A DNA stretch of 64,000 bases from Sycon ciliatum (lineage: Eukaryota; Porifera; Calcarea; Leucosolenida; Sycettidae), in NCBI RefSeq assembly GCF_964019385.1, contig NC_088649.1, positions 22,226,435 to 22,290,434 on the forward strand. Reading direction: 5' to 3'. How positions within the stretch are numbered: position 1 is the stretch's first letter; every line of letters begins with the position of its first letter. The translations under genes were made by a program, and so were the position numbers. The notes beneath the pieces were generated by a model. The model ran no database searches and was not told the origin of the DNA. It was given only the letters and a program-made list of their open reading frames with translations. Of this stretch, positions 1-8,595 are shown piece by piece.

Positions 1-678
1 ATGAAATGGGACGATGTTTCGTATTCAGTTAGCCATTTTTAAACTATAATATGAAAAAAAGGAAAACCGAACATCATTAGCCAGGAACAGCACCGAACAA
101 AACAGAATGATACCCAAACAAGTAAATTAAAGACTATCAAAACCGTGTACATGTACTATTGCACCACAATACGACAACACTATACTTATTATAGTACAAA
201 CCAAAAAGCGTACAACATAACAACAAAGTACTAAAACAGTGTCAGCGGTGATTATAAATCCTTCTCTTTCAGATGCATGTTGTCCAAAGATGACATTTTG
301 AAGTGCTATTACACGTGGTCGCAAAAAGCCAGTTCGCAGCGGGCTTTTCCGTCCGCTGTCATTAGGGACAGGTTTCATCCTGCTCCAGAACTTCTCAAAA
401 CACAAACCGGCTCTTGCTCGCTTCCAGCTGTTTATAGTTCACAGGTATCTGAGGTTTGCTGACTGGCATTAGACCTCTACTGATGTGTAAAATCGTGCAT
501 CGGCCCAACGGACTTCTCATGGCGACTTGCCCACCTTTGAAGTATCCCTACTCAGTTAAAGCTGATTTTATATGGCCGACTTTTCCGTCCTACCAGGCTT
601 TCACCTATACCTTTGCACACGAATGTGGCACTTACTCCCAAGCGTCCTTGTTCATTTATGTTATATGCCAGGATAGCA

Positions 679-942
679 TCAGGCGTCTACTGTAATGAAC
701 TGGATCCAGTAATTAGCATTCGAGTATGTCAGTGCCGGAACGTTTATAACTTTGTTTGCATAATTCATTGTTTTCTGGAACTTCTTCACGTGGTTTATGG
801 TGTAATAGTACATGTACGTCACACTGGGATGCCGTTCAGAATGCAGAGCACATCTGATTCTCCGCACATAACGATACTCTTTGAGAAATGTATCGCGAAT
901 CTCCCGTTGTGTAGGAATAACCTCCTGATGTACATCCGCCAT
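679..942 (-). CDS. Small hypothetical ORF, 87 aa (PTQREIRD)
   Basis: An ATG at 942 opens an 87-codon frame beginning MADVHQEVIPTQREIRD. I do not recognise the protein. No signal peptide or membrane segment is visible; it is rich in Tyr, Arg and His. The same 5' stretch recurs in three paralogous blocks (about 31250-31310, 50268-50330 and 63258-63320). There the frame closes with TAA about 20 codons in, and in two of them the ATG is changed to GTA. Either this copy is the only open one of a decayed small gene, or the frame is fortuitous within a duplicated non-coding block. Evidence for coding is weak. Confidence 0.2.
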   Translation of the reverse strand: MADVHQEVIPTQREIRDTFLKEYRYVRRIRCALHSERHPSVTYMYYYTINHVKKFQKTMNYANKVINVPALTYSNANYWIQFITVDA

Positions 943-1102
943 TTTACTTACAAAGGAAGGTAGGAACACCACAAAATCCGATTGTAGAAAAGAAAAGAAA
1001 GGGAAAGTCACACAAGTTCTCATTCAGACGGAAGGCCTTCCCACAGCATGGCTACGCAAACATGCACATACGAACACAGACACGCACAAGCATACACGCA
1101 CT

Positions 1103-1103
<1 letters not shown>

Positions 1104-1148
<45 letters not shown>
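1104..1148. repeat. (CA)n microsatellite
   Basis: Dinucleotide run inside the inverted flank copy. It corresponds by position to the (GT)n runs at 62932-63023 and, shorter, near 50010. Confidence 0.9.
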
Positions 1149-1151
<3 letters not shown>

Positions 1152-1489
1152 ACACACATGCACAAAAATGCCCGCGCCAATACCCACTCCTCTACCGTAA
1201 AAGCTGCAGTTAACAATAATGTGGCGCAATTCCGGACACATTCGTGTGAAAACGACATGTTCATTTGAATTACTCATCTCTCAAAAGGTAATTCCTGTGG
1301 CGGTCCACGACACATGTAAAACGTGTGAGTGAAGAAGACACGCTTTTTGGATGAGAAGACACAAGTGCATTACTACAGCTTTAACACTTTCACGGGGCAC
1401 CAGCAGCGGACTCACCGAATCCTTCAATGCTACTCGCTCTTCTTATGAACTCTGATGTGTCGCAGAGATTACACTGGCACTTTGTTCCA

Positions 1490-1497
1490 TATAAAGG
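1490..1497 (+). promoter_or_regulatory. TATA box of the 1577 gene
   Basis: TATAAAGG lies 80 bp upstream of the ATG at 1577, implying a transcript start near 1520 and a 5' UTR of about 55 nt. The same octamer lies upstream of the 58-kb family copy (58135-58142), which supports a shared promoter type. Confidence 0.45.
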
Positions 1498-1576
1498 CCA
1501 ATGCGGATTTGTTTGAACATGTTCATTAAACATCGGAATGGCGGTGTAATCATCATTAAGACCAACAGACAAGACG

Positions 1577-2713
1577 ATGCTTAGGTTGATCCCTTTATAC
1601 GTGTTGATCATGTCCAGCATAGATGAACATGTGCAATGCGGCAGCCACGACACCAACAGAAGTGTTGCTTTCTCGTTGCAGCAGCAGTCAAATGATTTGA
1701 CAAGGCGCCTGTGTTGCGTTTCACGGCCATCATCCGCCCACCCTCCTGCAAACAAGACTTGCTCCATCATGCAGGTGGGCGAAAGCATTCTGGTTCTCCT
1801 TGGCGCAGTACTGCGCAGAGAGATGAAGAGCTGCAGGCACAATGTGGACTCAAGGCGGCCTTGGAAGGAGAATGTTGCATGTGCTCTTCTTATGTGGACC
1901 ATCTATCGCCTGGAAGAGTTCAAGAGGAGTTCTCTAAGCATTGCAGAGCGGCACGCTGTCAGTCGTCTGCTGAAATCAAGCCAGAGTCCAAGCGCAACCG
2001 GCCACCACTCCCGCAACATTATAGAAACGTGCAACTTGAAGCAAGAGTCCTCTCACCTCTACTGCAGAAACGCCACAGGTACCAATGCATGCAAGTCGCT
2101 AAATTTGTCGAAAACGCTATTGTTCTTACTGACGCACCCGCGAAGACCGAATCGAACTTCTTTGGACTTAAACCAGACTACCTTTGGATGCTGGGAGCCA
2201 GAACTGGAAAAGGCGCGTCTGCTTCTTGCAAAACCTGGGAAATGGGATATCGATGACAAATGTATTGATGCTCTACAGTCTATCAGCGCGAACGTATTCA
2301 AGCTCTTCACTCCCCGCATGTTGGAACACGCACGAGTATTTCTGTCAAAAGTTGTAAGCAGAGGCAAGAGAAGGCGACGTACCCTGTTGTCATGTTTGCA
2401 CGCTAAGCTTCTTACGCTTATGGCAGGGCCAAATGTTTTACAACGCCACGTATACCCATTGTTCAAGAAAATGAAAGACTTTGTCCAGCGCAGGAACCAA
2501 GTGACCAAGTCCAACAAAGTGTTGGCTTCATGTCGAAGTCTTCGCGGACCAAAGTCACAAGTACGGTCTACTGTACTGAAGCTATTGGCACTAGTCATTG
2601 TGAATGATGTGTGGAGTGCAACGACTACCTCACTACGGTTACCGTTTATCGCTGCTTCCCTGCTGGCAACAGTTCTCCCGTCTAAAGTCGATTTGATCCT
2701 TCGCCACGGATGA
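1577..2713 (+). CDS. Secreted protein of the GCWEPEL family, intact copy
   Basis: This 378-residue single-exon protein belongs to the Cys-rich family that recurs through the window; its function is unknown. Residues 1-20 form a signal peptide with hydrophobic core LIPLYVLI, so the product should be secreted. Conserved points in order are paired Cys in the N-terminal block (about 46-47 and 62), PWKEN near 95, RNIIETCNL near 146, LLFLLTHP at 181-188, GCWEPEL at 204-210, PGKWDIDDKC at 220-229, VLASCRSLRG near 315-324 and a hydrophobic tail. Possible N-glycosylation sites include N27, N59 and N165. The nearest relative in the window is the 52859-54004 gene, which shares almost every landmark. The first in-frame ATG directly precedes the hydrophobic segment and fits the TATA box at 1490. 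No frameshift is seen and the length matches its paralogs (377-382 aa). Confidence 0.75.
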   Translation: MLRLIPLYVLIMSSIDEHVQCGSHDTNRSVAFSLQQQSNDLTRRLCCVSRPSSAHPPANKTCSIMQVGESILVLLGAVLRREMKSCRHNVDSRRPWKENVACALLMWTIYRLEEFKRSSLSIAERHAVSRLLKSSQSPSATGHHSRNIIETCNLKQESSHLYCRNATGTNACKSLNLSKTLLFLLTHPRRPNRTSLDLNQTTFGCWEPELEKARLLLAKPGKWDIDDKCIDALQSISANVFKLFTPRMLEHARVFLSKVVSRGKRRRRTLLSCLHAKLLTLMAGPNVLQRHVYPLFKKMKDFVQRRNQVTKSNKVLASCRSLRGPKSQVRSTVLKLLALVIVNDVWSATTTSLRLPFIAASLLATVLPSKVDLILRHG

Positions 2714-3690
2714 GCCTCTTTTCCTGATGTAACCCACAACTAAAACAATCACTGTGAGGCAAATTTGTTCGGTCCTGAAGAAATTTGTACCGTGCGCTGC
2801 GAGGAGCCTTGTATGAAATTGTCGAAATGTGTATGCTCGGATGTGTATGTAGTGGAGGGAGGGGGGCGGGGTGGGGGAGGCGTGTACATGTGTAATATTT
2901 GCAAGTGCCAGTGTATGTGTGTAGTTTTCGCGTGTACTATTGCCTTCCAAAGTGTAAATGTGCATAAGCAAGAGGTATAGACGTATCCATCACAGGCTGC
3001 GTAGATAGTTGCTCAACCACTTTCCAATTTTATTATCTTAATTATAACACGTATTGTCTATCTCTACGAGAGTTTTACTTGCCCAATCATCTGTTCGTCC
3101 CTTTCATCCCTCTTTCGTTTCTTACCTTCTGTTTTCATGTTGCACCACTTCGTCGTGTATCCTTTACCCTTTCACTTCTCATTATTTTCGCAATTGGGTC
3201 AATCCACTGTCTACAAAAATACACATTTTTGTCATATTTCTGCTCTGCTTTGGCCATTTCTCACAAACAACCCCTCTCTGGAAAGCTATTGATGGCAGCT
3301 ATGCACTCGTAGAAACTACAACACTGAGCATCATTCGTGTGTGCAGCTCCGTGATGGAGAATACTCTTTCAAACTCAAACAAATTTGCGCACCGCGATCT
3401 GTCACGAGCGGGTTACCGATTTGGAAAATCGCGGCTCATAGAAACCAGACGAAGTACTGGTAAAAATGCCTATAATCCGAAGGATTTCCAGCCCAAAAGC
3501 GCATAGGTGAGCGAGAAGATATCAGAGTTATTCTCAGCATGCTTGCAGCCCCTACTCTCCCTGCTGTTTTGTTATTGTATACTCTGTTGTCTTCTGCCCT
3601 TCAGAAGAGTACGTTGTGTACCTATTAAAAAATAAATAAAAGAAAAATGTTTAATTGCGCATTTTGATCCCACACTAGTTTCAAGCTTCG
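2714..3690. other. Intergenic, no gene seen
   Basis: This stretch follows the 1577 gene. It has a G-rich, GT-rich patch at about 2855-2940. No frame resembles a family member or a transposon protein. It ends at the 3' end of a decayed antisense retrotransposon. Confidence 0.6.
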
Positions 3691-3896
3691 TCGTCATTAT
3701 TATATTAATATTTATTCTTCTTTTACTAGGGAATTTCCAACAGACGTCAGCGCCTTTTAACAGGGAGCCCTAGGTGTAATTTGATGGATGAGCGAAATTC
3801 ATCTGGTGAACTAGACATTCGGCAAGCCGATGGAAGTGTATTTCACCTGTCAGCGCCCAAATAAGAACTTGCACTAAAGCCATATTGGGTGTTAGC

Positions 3897-3915
3897 GGGG
3901 GGGGGGGGGGGGGGG
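3897..3915 (+). repeat. G(19) homopolymer
   Basis: Nineteen consecutive G within the decayed antisense ORF2 remnant, at a point where the intact relative encodes ALVLPTVH. It is a likely slippage expansion and a possible sequencing weak spot. Confidence 0.9.
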
Positions 3916-4104
3916 AGGCAGAACAAGAGCAGCAGAGACTTGGCAACGGGTGGTGGCTGCAGTGTGAGAACCATGGGCGCGCAAGTTAAGGCGGTCTCGC
4001 TGAAGAGGACCTGCAAGTCCATTCAGGCAGTGGTAAACAAATACATAGGTTTTGAAGTTGAGGCGTATCTCAAGGGCGTACAAATTAGTATGACTGTACG
4101 GAAG

Positions 4105-4110
4105 AGTGGT
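4105..4110 (+). repeat. Target-site duplication, left copy (AGTGGT)
   Basis: AGTGGT at 4105-4110 is repeated at 8590-8595. Removing 4111-8595 restores a continuous antisense reading frame (LTPTTLPYSHTNLYALE) of the host retroelement, so this hexamer marks the insertion site. Confidence 0.85.
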
Positions 4111-4162
4111 CTGGGGGATCGTGTACATCGTAGAGTGCGGTTGCATTTTTTGAGCTGTGAAC

Positions 4163-5211
4163 ATGCCGTTGATCGACTATTCATATCCAAACGATAGCTA
4201 CAAGCAAGGATCGGTAACCCCAAAGCAGGCCTTTGGGAAGCCATGCTTTGATCTCTACGTTGAGGAGGACGACACAGACTCTTGGTTTGCTGGTGACTCT
4301 ACTGGAGAGGCGAACGTGTGTTCTGCGGGCAGAACCACACACCCTACGGAATGCGGTCGAGATGCAGGGAGCAAGTCGCCGGTAAGTGACTTAGAGGTTA
4401 TCTCGCCTCCCGAAGACTCCATATTAGATGTCAATGGCCTGATCGAAAGCATCAAGACCGAAATAGTTGGGACAGTCAAGGCTGAATTGGCCGCCCTTCA
4501 GGAAGTTTTTTCAGGGATCTCCTCGGCAATCGTCAACATGCAAGGGGAACTCTCCATGATTAGAAAAGAGCAAGCTGACCTTGCACACACGCATACGCCT
4601 ATTAGTACGGTGCAATCAGATTCCCGTATATCTGCGCTGGAGGACAAGTGTAAGGAACAGGAAGCGCGCCTCAAGTCAGTCGAGCATAATATGCAACACA
4701 TGTACACTGAACCGACCCCACTCAAAAAGGCTGGCGATACCGTATCCAAGCCGGGTGCACGTGGGCTGCAAATGCAGCAAGCCAACCAAGGGCGCCTCAA
4801 GTCAGTAGAGCATGTACAACACACTGCACCGACCCCATTCAAAAAGGCGGGCGATACCGTATCCAAGCCGGGTGCACATGGGCTGCAAATGCAGCAAGCC
4901 AACCAAGGGCGCCTCAAGTCAGTAGAGCATGTACAACACACTGCACCGACCCCATTCAAAAAGGCGGGCGATACCGTATCCAAGCCGGGTGCACATGGGC
5001 TGCAAATGCAGCAAGCCAACCACATGGATACGACTACAAGTTGTAGCACTTGCAGATCCACGACCCAGCAGCGCGTATGGGCATCAGTGCTCAATAGCTC
5101 CAGTGACAACGGAGCACTTTGGCCCTCCTCCAAGCCATCGGTCACTGCGCAGCCACCTCTCCCACAGGAGCACCGCCAGCAAACTAACCAGCACCAACGA
5201 CCCCAACAGCG

Positions 5212-5250
<39 letters not shown>

Positions 5251-5629
5251 GCGCCAGAAGCAGCAGCAACAACAACAACAACAACAACAACAACAGCAGC
5301 AGCAGCAGCAGCAGCAGCCAAACGATGAGGAATGGACTGAGGTTACTAACCGCAATTTGAAAGGATCACTTGGCTCACTCCGAAAAGTATACTTTGTTGG
5401 TAACATTGACAGCAGCTGCACCGCGGATACCATAATAGCCCACTGCAAGCACAATGGTATCACACCAACAGCATGCCGCACCTTTCCCTCTCGTAAGCAT
5501 ATTGGTACAAAGGCTGCACGGCTTACGATCCGAGAGGACCAATGTGCACTGATCGAGAAGGATGGGTTCTGGCCAGCACCAATACACATTCGCCCGTGGG
5601 ACTTTCGTGAAACAAACCAGGACACCTAA
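4163..5629 (+). CDS. Retrotransposon ORF1 protein (coiled coil, poly-Gln, RRM-like)
   Basis: This 488-residue protein is the presumed nucleic-acid-binding and particle-forming partner of ORF2. A heptad-rich coiled coil lies at about residues 90-180 (IESIKTEIVG... RISALEDKC). It is followed by three tandem copies of a unit of about 39 residues starting RLKSVEH, then a long poly-Gln tract broken by RQKQ (about residues 350-385). The C-terminal domain of about 80 residues begins KVYFVGNIDSS and ends IHIRPWDF, in the style of RRM-like domains of ORF1 proteins. The first ATG is 4163; an in-frame GTG at 4157 is not a credible start in an animal. The end overlaps ORF2 by 68 nt. The repeats and the Gln tract are likely length-variable between copies. 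Confidence 0.85.
4669..5020 (+). repeat. Three tandem units of 117-123 bp inside ORF1
   Basis: Units begin CGCCTCAAGTCAGT at about 4669, 4793 and 4910. Units two and three are nearly identical and keep the frame, encoding RLKSVEH...FKKAGDTVSKPG repeats. Confidence 0.85.
5212..5320 (+). repeat. (CAA/CAG)n encoding poly-Gln in ORF1
   Basis: Two CAA/CAG tracts separated by a short CGCCAGAAG interruption encode the Gln-rich linker between the ORF1 repeats and its C-terminal domain. Confidence 0.9.
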
Positions 5630-8534
5630 ACCAATATGCGTACCTGTGCTGCTACCCGAAGAGCAAGAAGTCATCATTCCAGTAAGCCAACTCACCATAT
5701 CTCACATTAATATATGTAGTCTCAGAAACAAGGTCCATCACATTCACCATCTCCTGCACCACCATAAGATCGCCGTGCTATCAGTGAATGAAACCCACCT
5801 AAACAGCAGCATACCCGATTCTAGTGTTCATATACCAGGCTACGATCTATATCGCAAGGATAGAGATCTACATGGTGGAGGGGTATGCATTTATGTCCAT
5901 TCTGATATTCACTCTATCAGAATTCCCATCACTGAGCTAGGAGTGGAGTGTGTCTCTGTTCGTCTTCGCCTGTGTACCAAACCTAAGGCTATTGAGCTGG
6001 CTGTGTGCAGTATATATCGTCCACCGAGTGCAACTGTCGACTTCTGGAGCCTGTGCAGTCAGCATCTTGACGTCATCAGCCGTAAATTTAGCAGGATTAT
6101 TGTACTAGGGGACTTTAACACTGATGTGCTACAGCAATCATCAAATAACCACCATTACAAGCACCTGTCCAATCTGTGTGAGGAGTTTCACCTCCGCAAT
6201 GTCGTGACTTCACCAACGCGACTTGCCAAGACATGTCTGGATCTAATACTCGTTTATGCTGCCGCACCACATGTTAAGACAACTGTAGTATCTGTAGACG
6301 GCGTGAGCGACCATGATCTCGTTCTGACTAACTTCTCCTACAAAGCCACGCAGCAAGCTAACTCCCGCCTCAAATTCGTGCGCAAACCGCTCCCACATGC
6401 AATTGACCCCGCTACACTCTGTGATAATATCGACAGCACTCTGGAGCCTCTCCCCAAGTCAGCTGATGTCAATGCACAAGTCACCCAGCTTTCACACTGT
6501 ATTACTCGAGTTTTAGACAAACATTCACCGATCTGCCCCGTGGTCTCACCAGCTTTCAGTAAACCGAAGCCTCAGCCATGGGTGACACCTCAGTTGAAAC
6601 ACCTCCTCCAGCAACGAATCCACCTACATAGAAAAGTACGCACTCACCCGTCAGATCAACAGCTTCTGCAGAGGTATCGTGCAATACGGCGAGAAGGCAC
6701 TCTCCTCAACAGGCAGCTGAAGTCACAGTATTACATCAGAGAGTTCAAAAATCGTCGCCACGACCCACGAGGCCAATGGGCCATTATCATTAGCTTGTCT
6801 GGTAGAACAGCAGTGAGGGCTGCCCCAGCAGCCACACTCGCCGATCTGACAACTACCTTCGCCGAGATCGTCCATGACCCTGCCAGACCAGTCGAGCTGC
6901 CCCTACCCGTTGCAGACCCCAATAGCACTACTCTTTTGGAGTTTGATACCGTCAGCGTCGATACCATCTCCAAGTTGCTTGAATCTCTGGTATCCAACAA
7001 AGCCACCGGCTCCGATGATATTCCGTCCTGCATCCTGAAATCCTGCAGAGATTCAGTCTCGTATCCGTTAACTGTTATCGTCAACCAGTCTCTTCGCTCT
7101 GGCATCTTTCCAGCTGCCTACAAACATGCCCATGTCTGCCCTGTTTACAAATCTGGTGATAAGACCTCAGCCACCAACTACAGGCCAATCTCACTGTTGC
7201 CTATCGCGGCCAAGATCCTAGAGAAGGTTGTCCACAAGCAAGTCACTTCGTATTTCACCCAGAATCCAGACCTGTCAGCCATACCAGCTGAACAATTTGC
7301 GTACCGCTCACACCATAGCTGTGAGGATGCCCTGACACTTTGCATAGACAGATGGAACAGAGCACTTGACAACGGTGACCAATGCGGAGTAGTCTTTGCG
7401 GATATGAGCAAGGCGTTTGACCGTGTGCAGCACACAGGTCTGCTGGGAGAGCTAGCCACCACTGGCTTAGGCGGCACTGTCCTCAAGTGGTTCTCAGACT
7501 ATCTCACGAACCGCAGCCAGCAGGTTACTGTCAATGGTGAGAAGGGTGACACCAAACCCTGTACAAGAGGGGTCCCCCAGGGGTCTGTTCTTGGGCCTTT
7601 GCTTTTCTGCGTCTACATTCGCCGGGTACCCGATATATTTCACCAGAGTGTCGTGCAGCTGTACGCTGATGATATTGCGTTCTACGTATTCGGCTCTGAT
7701 GTGGCTACAATTATGCTACGCTTGCAGGATAGTATGCGGTTGCTAGAGCAATACCTTGATGAGAAAGGCCTTCTGCTCAACCCCACTAAAACACAGTTCA
7801 TGTTGATACGGCGTCCTGCCCTGCCTGCACTGAGCCCAGCCCTGTACCTGATCTGTAAAGGTATTGTCATTTCCCCTGTCTCTACTGTGAAATACCTCGG
7901 TATACTAATCGATGAGCATCTAACGTTCCGCCCACAAGTAGAAAAGGTGTGTTCAGTGGTCTTCGCTAAACTAGCCTGTTTTGCTCATGGCCGTCGCAAT
8001 TTATCAGCTACAGCTCGGAGAACTTTCTTCTTGTCAATTATACAGTCTACTCTAGAATATGCAAGTAATGCGTATGTGCACTGTTTGAAAACTACCCTAT
8101 ATAACAGGCTTGTGACGGTCAGCCATATTGCGATGAAGAAGGCATTTGGTTTAGATAGAATGACCCCAACTGCATTAGTTTTACAACGGTGTCATCTGTA
8201 TTCGTTTGAGCAACGAGTTAATTTGAAACTATACGTTTTGGTCTATTGCTGCTTGTCATCAATCACTAGCCCCCTCCTTCAGTCACTGTTTCTCCTGCGT
8301 TCAGTTGGCCCGCACACAAATGCTCGTACTCGTGGCCAGGATACAGCTGCCTTAGTATTACCTACTGTACATATTGGGTATGGACTGCGCTCAGTTTCTT
8401 TTCTGGCGGCAGGTCGGTGGAACACTCTTCCTCCAAACTGTCGTCAGGCACAATCTGCTGGTACTTTTGCTCACCTCACAAAGATTCACCTAGGGTTCCC
8501 TGTAACAAGGCCATGCCTGTTGGGACTCCCCTAG
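5562..8534 (+). CDS. Retrotransposon ORF2: APE endonuclease and reverse transcriptase
   Basis: This 990-residue polyprotein nicks target DNA and reverse-transcribes the element RNA. The APE-type endonuclease (about residues 43-265) shows HINICS, the catalytic Glu in VNETHL, IYRPP, GDFNTD and the SDHDLV His motif. The reverse transcriptase (about 480-760) shows NYRPISLLP, FADMSKAFDR (Asp614), GVPQGSVLGPLLF and the YADD box at 701-704, followed by the thumb (KYLGILID). The C-terminal region ends with GRWNTLPPNCR and LGFP. No RNase H domain is evident. The ATG at 5562 lies inside the end of ORF1 in another frame, so translation probably needs reinitiation or leaky scanning; the conserved part begins about 40 residues in. 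No stop or frameshift is present. Confidence 0.93.
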   Translation: MGSGQHQYTFARGTFVKQTRTPKPICVPVLLPEEQEVIIPVSQLTISHINICSLRNKVHHIHHLLHHHKIAVLSVNETHLNSSIPDSSVHIPGYDLYRKDRDLHGGGVCIYVHSDIHSIRIPITELGVECVSVRLRLCTKPKAIELAVCSIYRPPSATVDFWSLCSQHLDVISRKFSRIIVLGDFNTDVLQQSSNNHHYKHLSNLCEEFHLRNVVTSPTRLAKTCLDLILVYAAAPHVKTTVVSVDGVSDHDLVLTNFSYKATQQANSRLKFVRKPLPHAIDPATLCDNIDSTLEPLPKSADVNAQVTQLSHCITRVLDKHSPICPVVSPAFSKPKPQPWVTPQLKHLLQQRIHLHRKVRTHPSDQQLLQRYRAIRREGTLLNRQLKSQYYIREFKNRRHDPRGQWAIIISLSGRTAVRAAPAATLADLTTTFAEIVHDPARPVELPLPVADPNSTTLLEFDTVSVDTISKLLESLVSNKATGSDDIPSCILKSCRDSVSYPLTVIVNQSLRSGIFPAAYKHAHVCPVYKSGDKTSATNYRPISLLPIAAKILEKVVHKQVTSYFTQNPDLSAIPAEQFAYRSHHSCEDALTLCIDRWNRALDNGDQCGVVFADMSKAFDRVQHTGLLGELATTGLGGTVLKWFSDYLTNRSQQVTVNGEKGDTKPCTRGVPQGSVLGPLLFCVYIRRVPDIFHQSVVQLYADDIAFYVFGSDVATIMLRLQDSMRLLEQYLDEKGLLLNPTKTQFMLIRRPALPALSPALYLICKGIVISPVSTVKYLGILIDEHLTFRPQVEKVCSVVFAKLACFAHGRRNLSATARRTFFLSIIQSTLEYASNAYVHCLKTTLYNRLVTVSHIAMKKAFGLDRMTPTALVLQRCHLYSFEQRVNLKLYVLVYCCLSSITSPLLQSLFLLRSVGPHTNARTRGQDTAALVLPTVHIGYGLRSVSFLAAGRWNTLPPNCRQAQSAGTFAHLTKIHLGFPVTRPCLLGLP

Positions 8535-8546
8535 TCAAATAATAAA

Positions 8547-8547
<1 letters not shown>

Positions 8548-8589
<42 letters not shown>
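8548..8589 (+). repeat. (ACT)14 tail of the non-LTR element
   Basis: Fourteen perfect ACT units directly follow AATAAA and abut the right target-site duplication. A related fragment near 11.35 kb ends in the same kind of tail. Confidence 0.9.
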
Positions 8590-8590
<1 letters not shown>

Positions 8591-8595
8591 GTGGT
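8590..8595 (+). repeat. Target-site duplication, right copy (AGTGGT)
   Basis: Second copy of the hexamer at 4105-4110, immediately after the ACT tail. Confidence 0.85.

Larger units (their letters stand above)
1..1270 (-). repeat. Inverted copy of the gene-family flanking block
   Basis: Read on the minus strand, this end of the window matches 62850-64000 and 49930-51000 in the same order: a TVKAAV/TVQVAI-like stretch, a CA/GT microsatellite, the PTQREIRD stretch, the upstream flank of the 33-kb family gene and then that gene's 3' flank. The gene body is missing at the junction near 318-332. The match was found by reading and no identity value was computed. Confidence 0.75.
3690..4110 (-). 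pseudogene. 3' end of an older non-LTR retrotransposon, interrupted
   Basis: The minus strand encodes a decayed version of the last part of the ORF2 protein seen in the intact element at 4111-8589. Matching stretches include LYALEIRLNFKTYVFVY (about 4031-4083), AALVLP, then TQYGF...NTLPSACR and LHLGLPV near 3735-3880. Decay is plain: a 19-base G run (3897-3915) interrupts it and the Trp codon of the RWNTLP motif has become TGA. The rest of the same element continues at 8596-10100; the intact element was inserted between the two halves. The reading frames join at the target site. Confidence 0.8.
4111..8589 (+). mobile_element. Intact two-ORF non-LTR retrotransposon, CR1/L2-like
   Basis: This 4479-bp element has a 52-nt 5' leader, ORF1 (4163-5629), ORF2 with endonuclease and reverse transcriptase (5562-8534), an almost absent 3' UTR with AATAAA at 8541-8546, and a 3' tail of fourteen ACT units. 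Short microsatellite-like 3' tails instead of poly(A) are typical of CR1/L2-type elements. It is bounded by the 6-bp duplication AGTGGT and sits antisense inside an older relative. Both ORFs are open and all catalytic motifs are present, so it may be a recent and possibly active copy. Clade assignment within the Jockey/CR1/L2 group is from motif style only; a phylogeny would decide it. Confidence 0.9.

Noticed and set aside
1711-2739. Alternative frames of 181 and 226 codons overlapping the 1577 gene
   Set aside because: Shadow frames; only the 1577-2713 frame aligns with the family.
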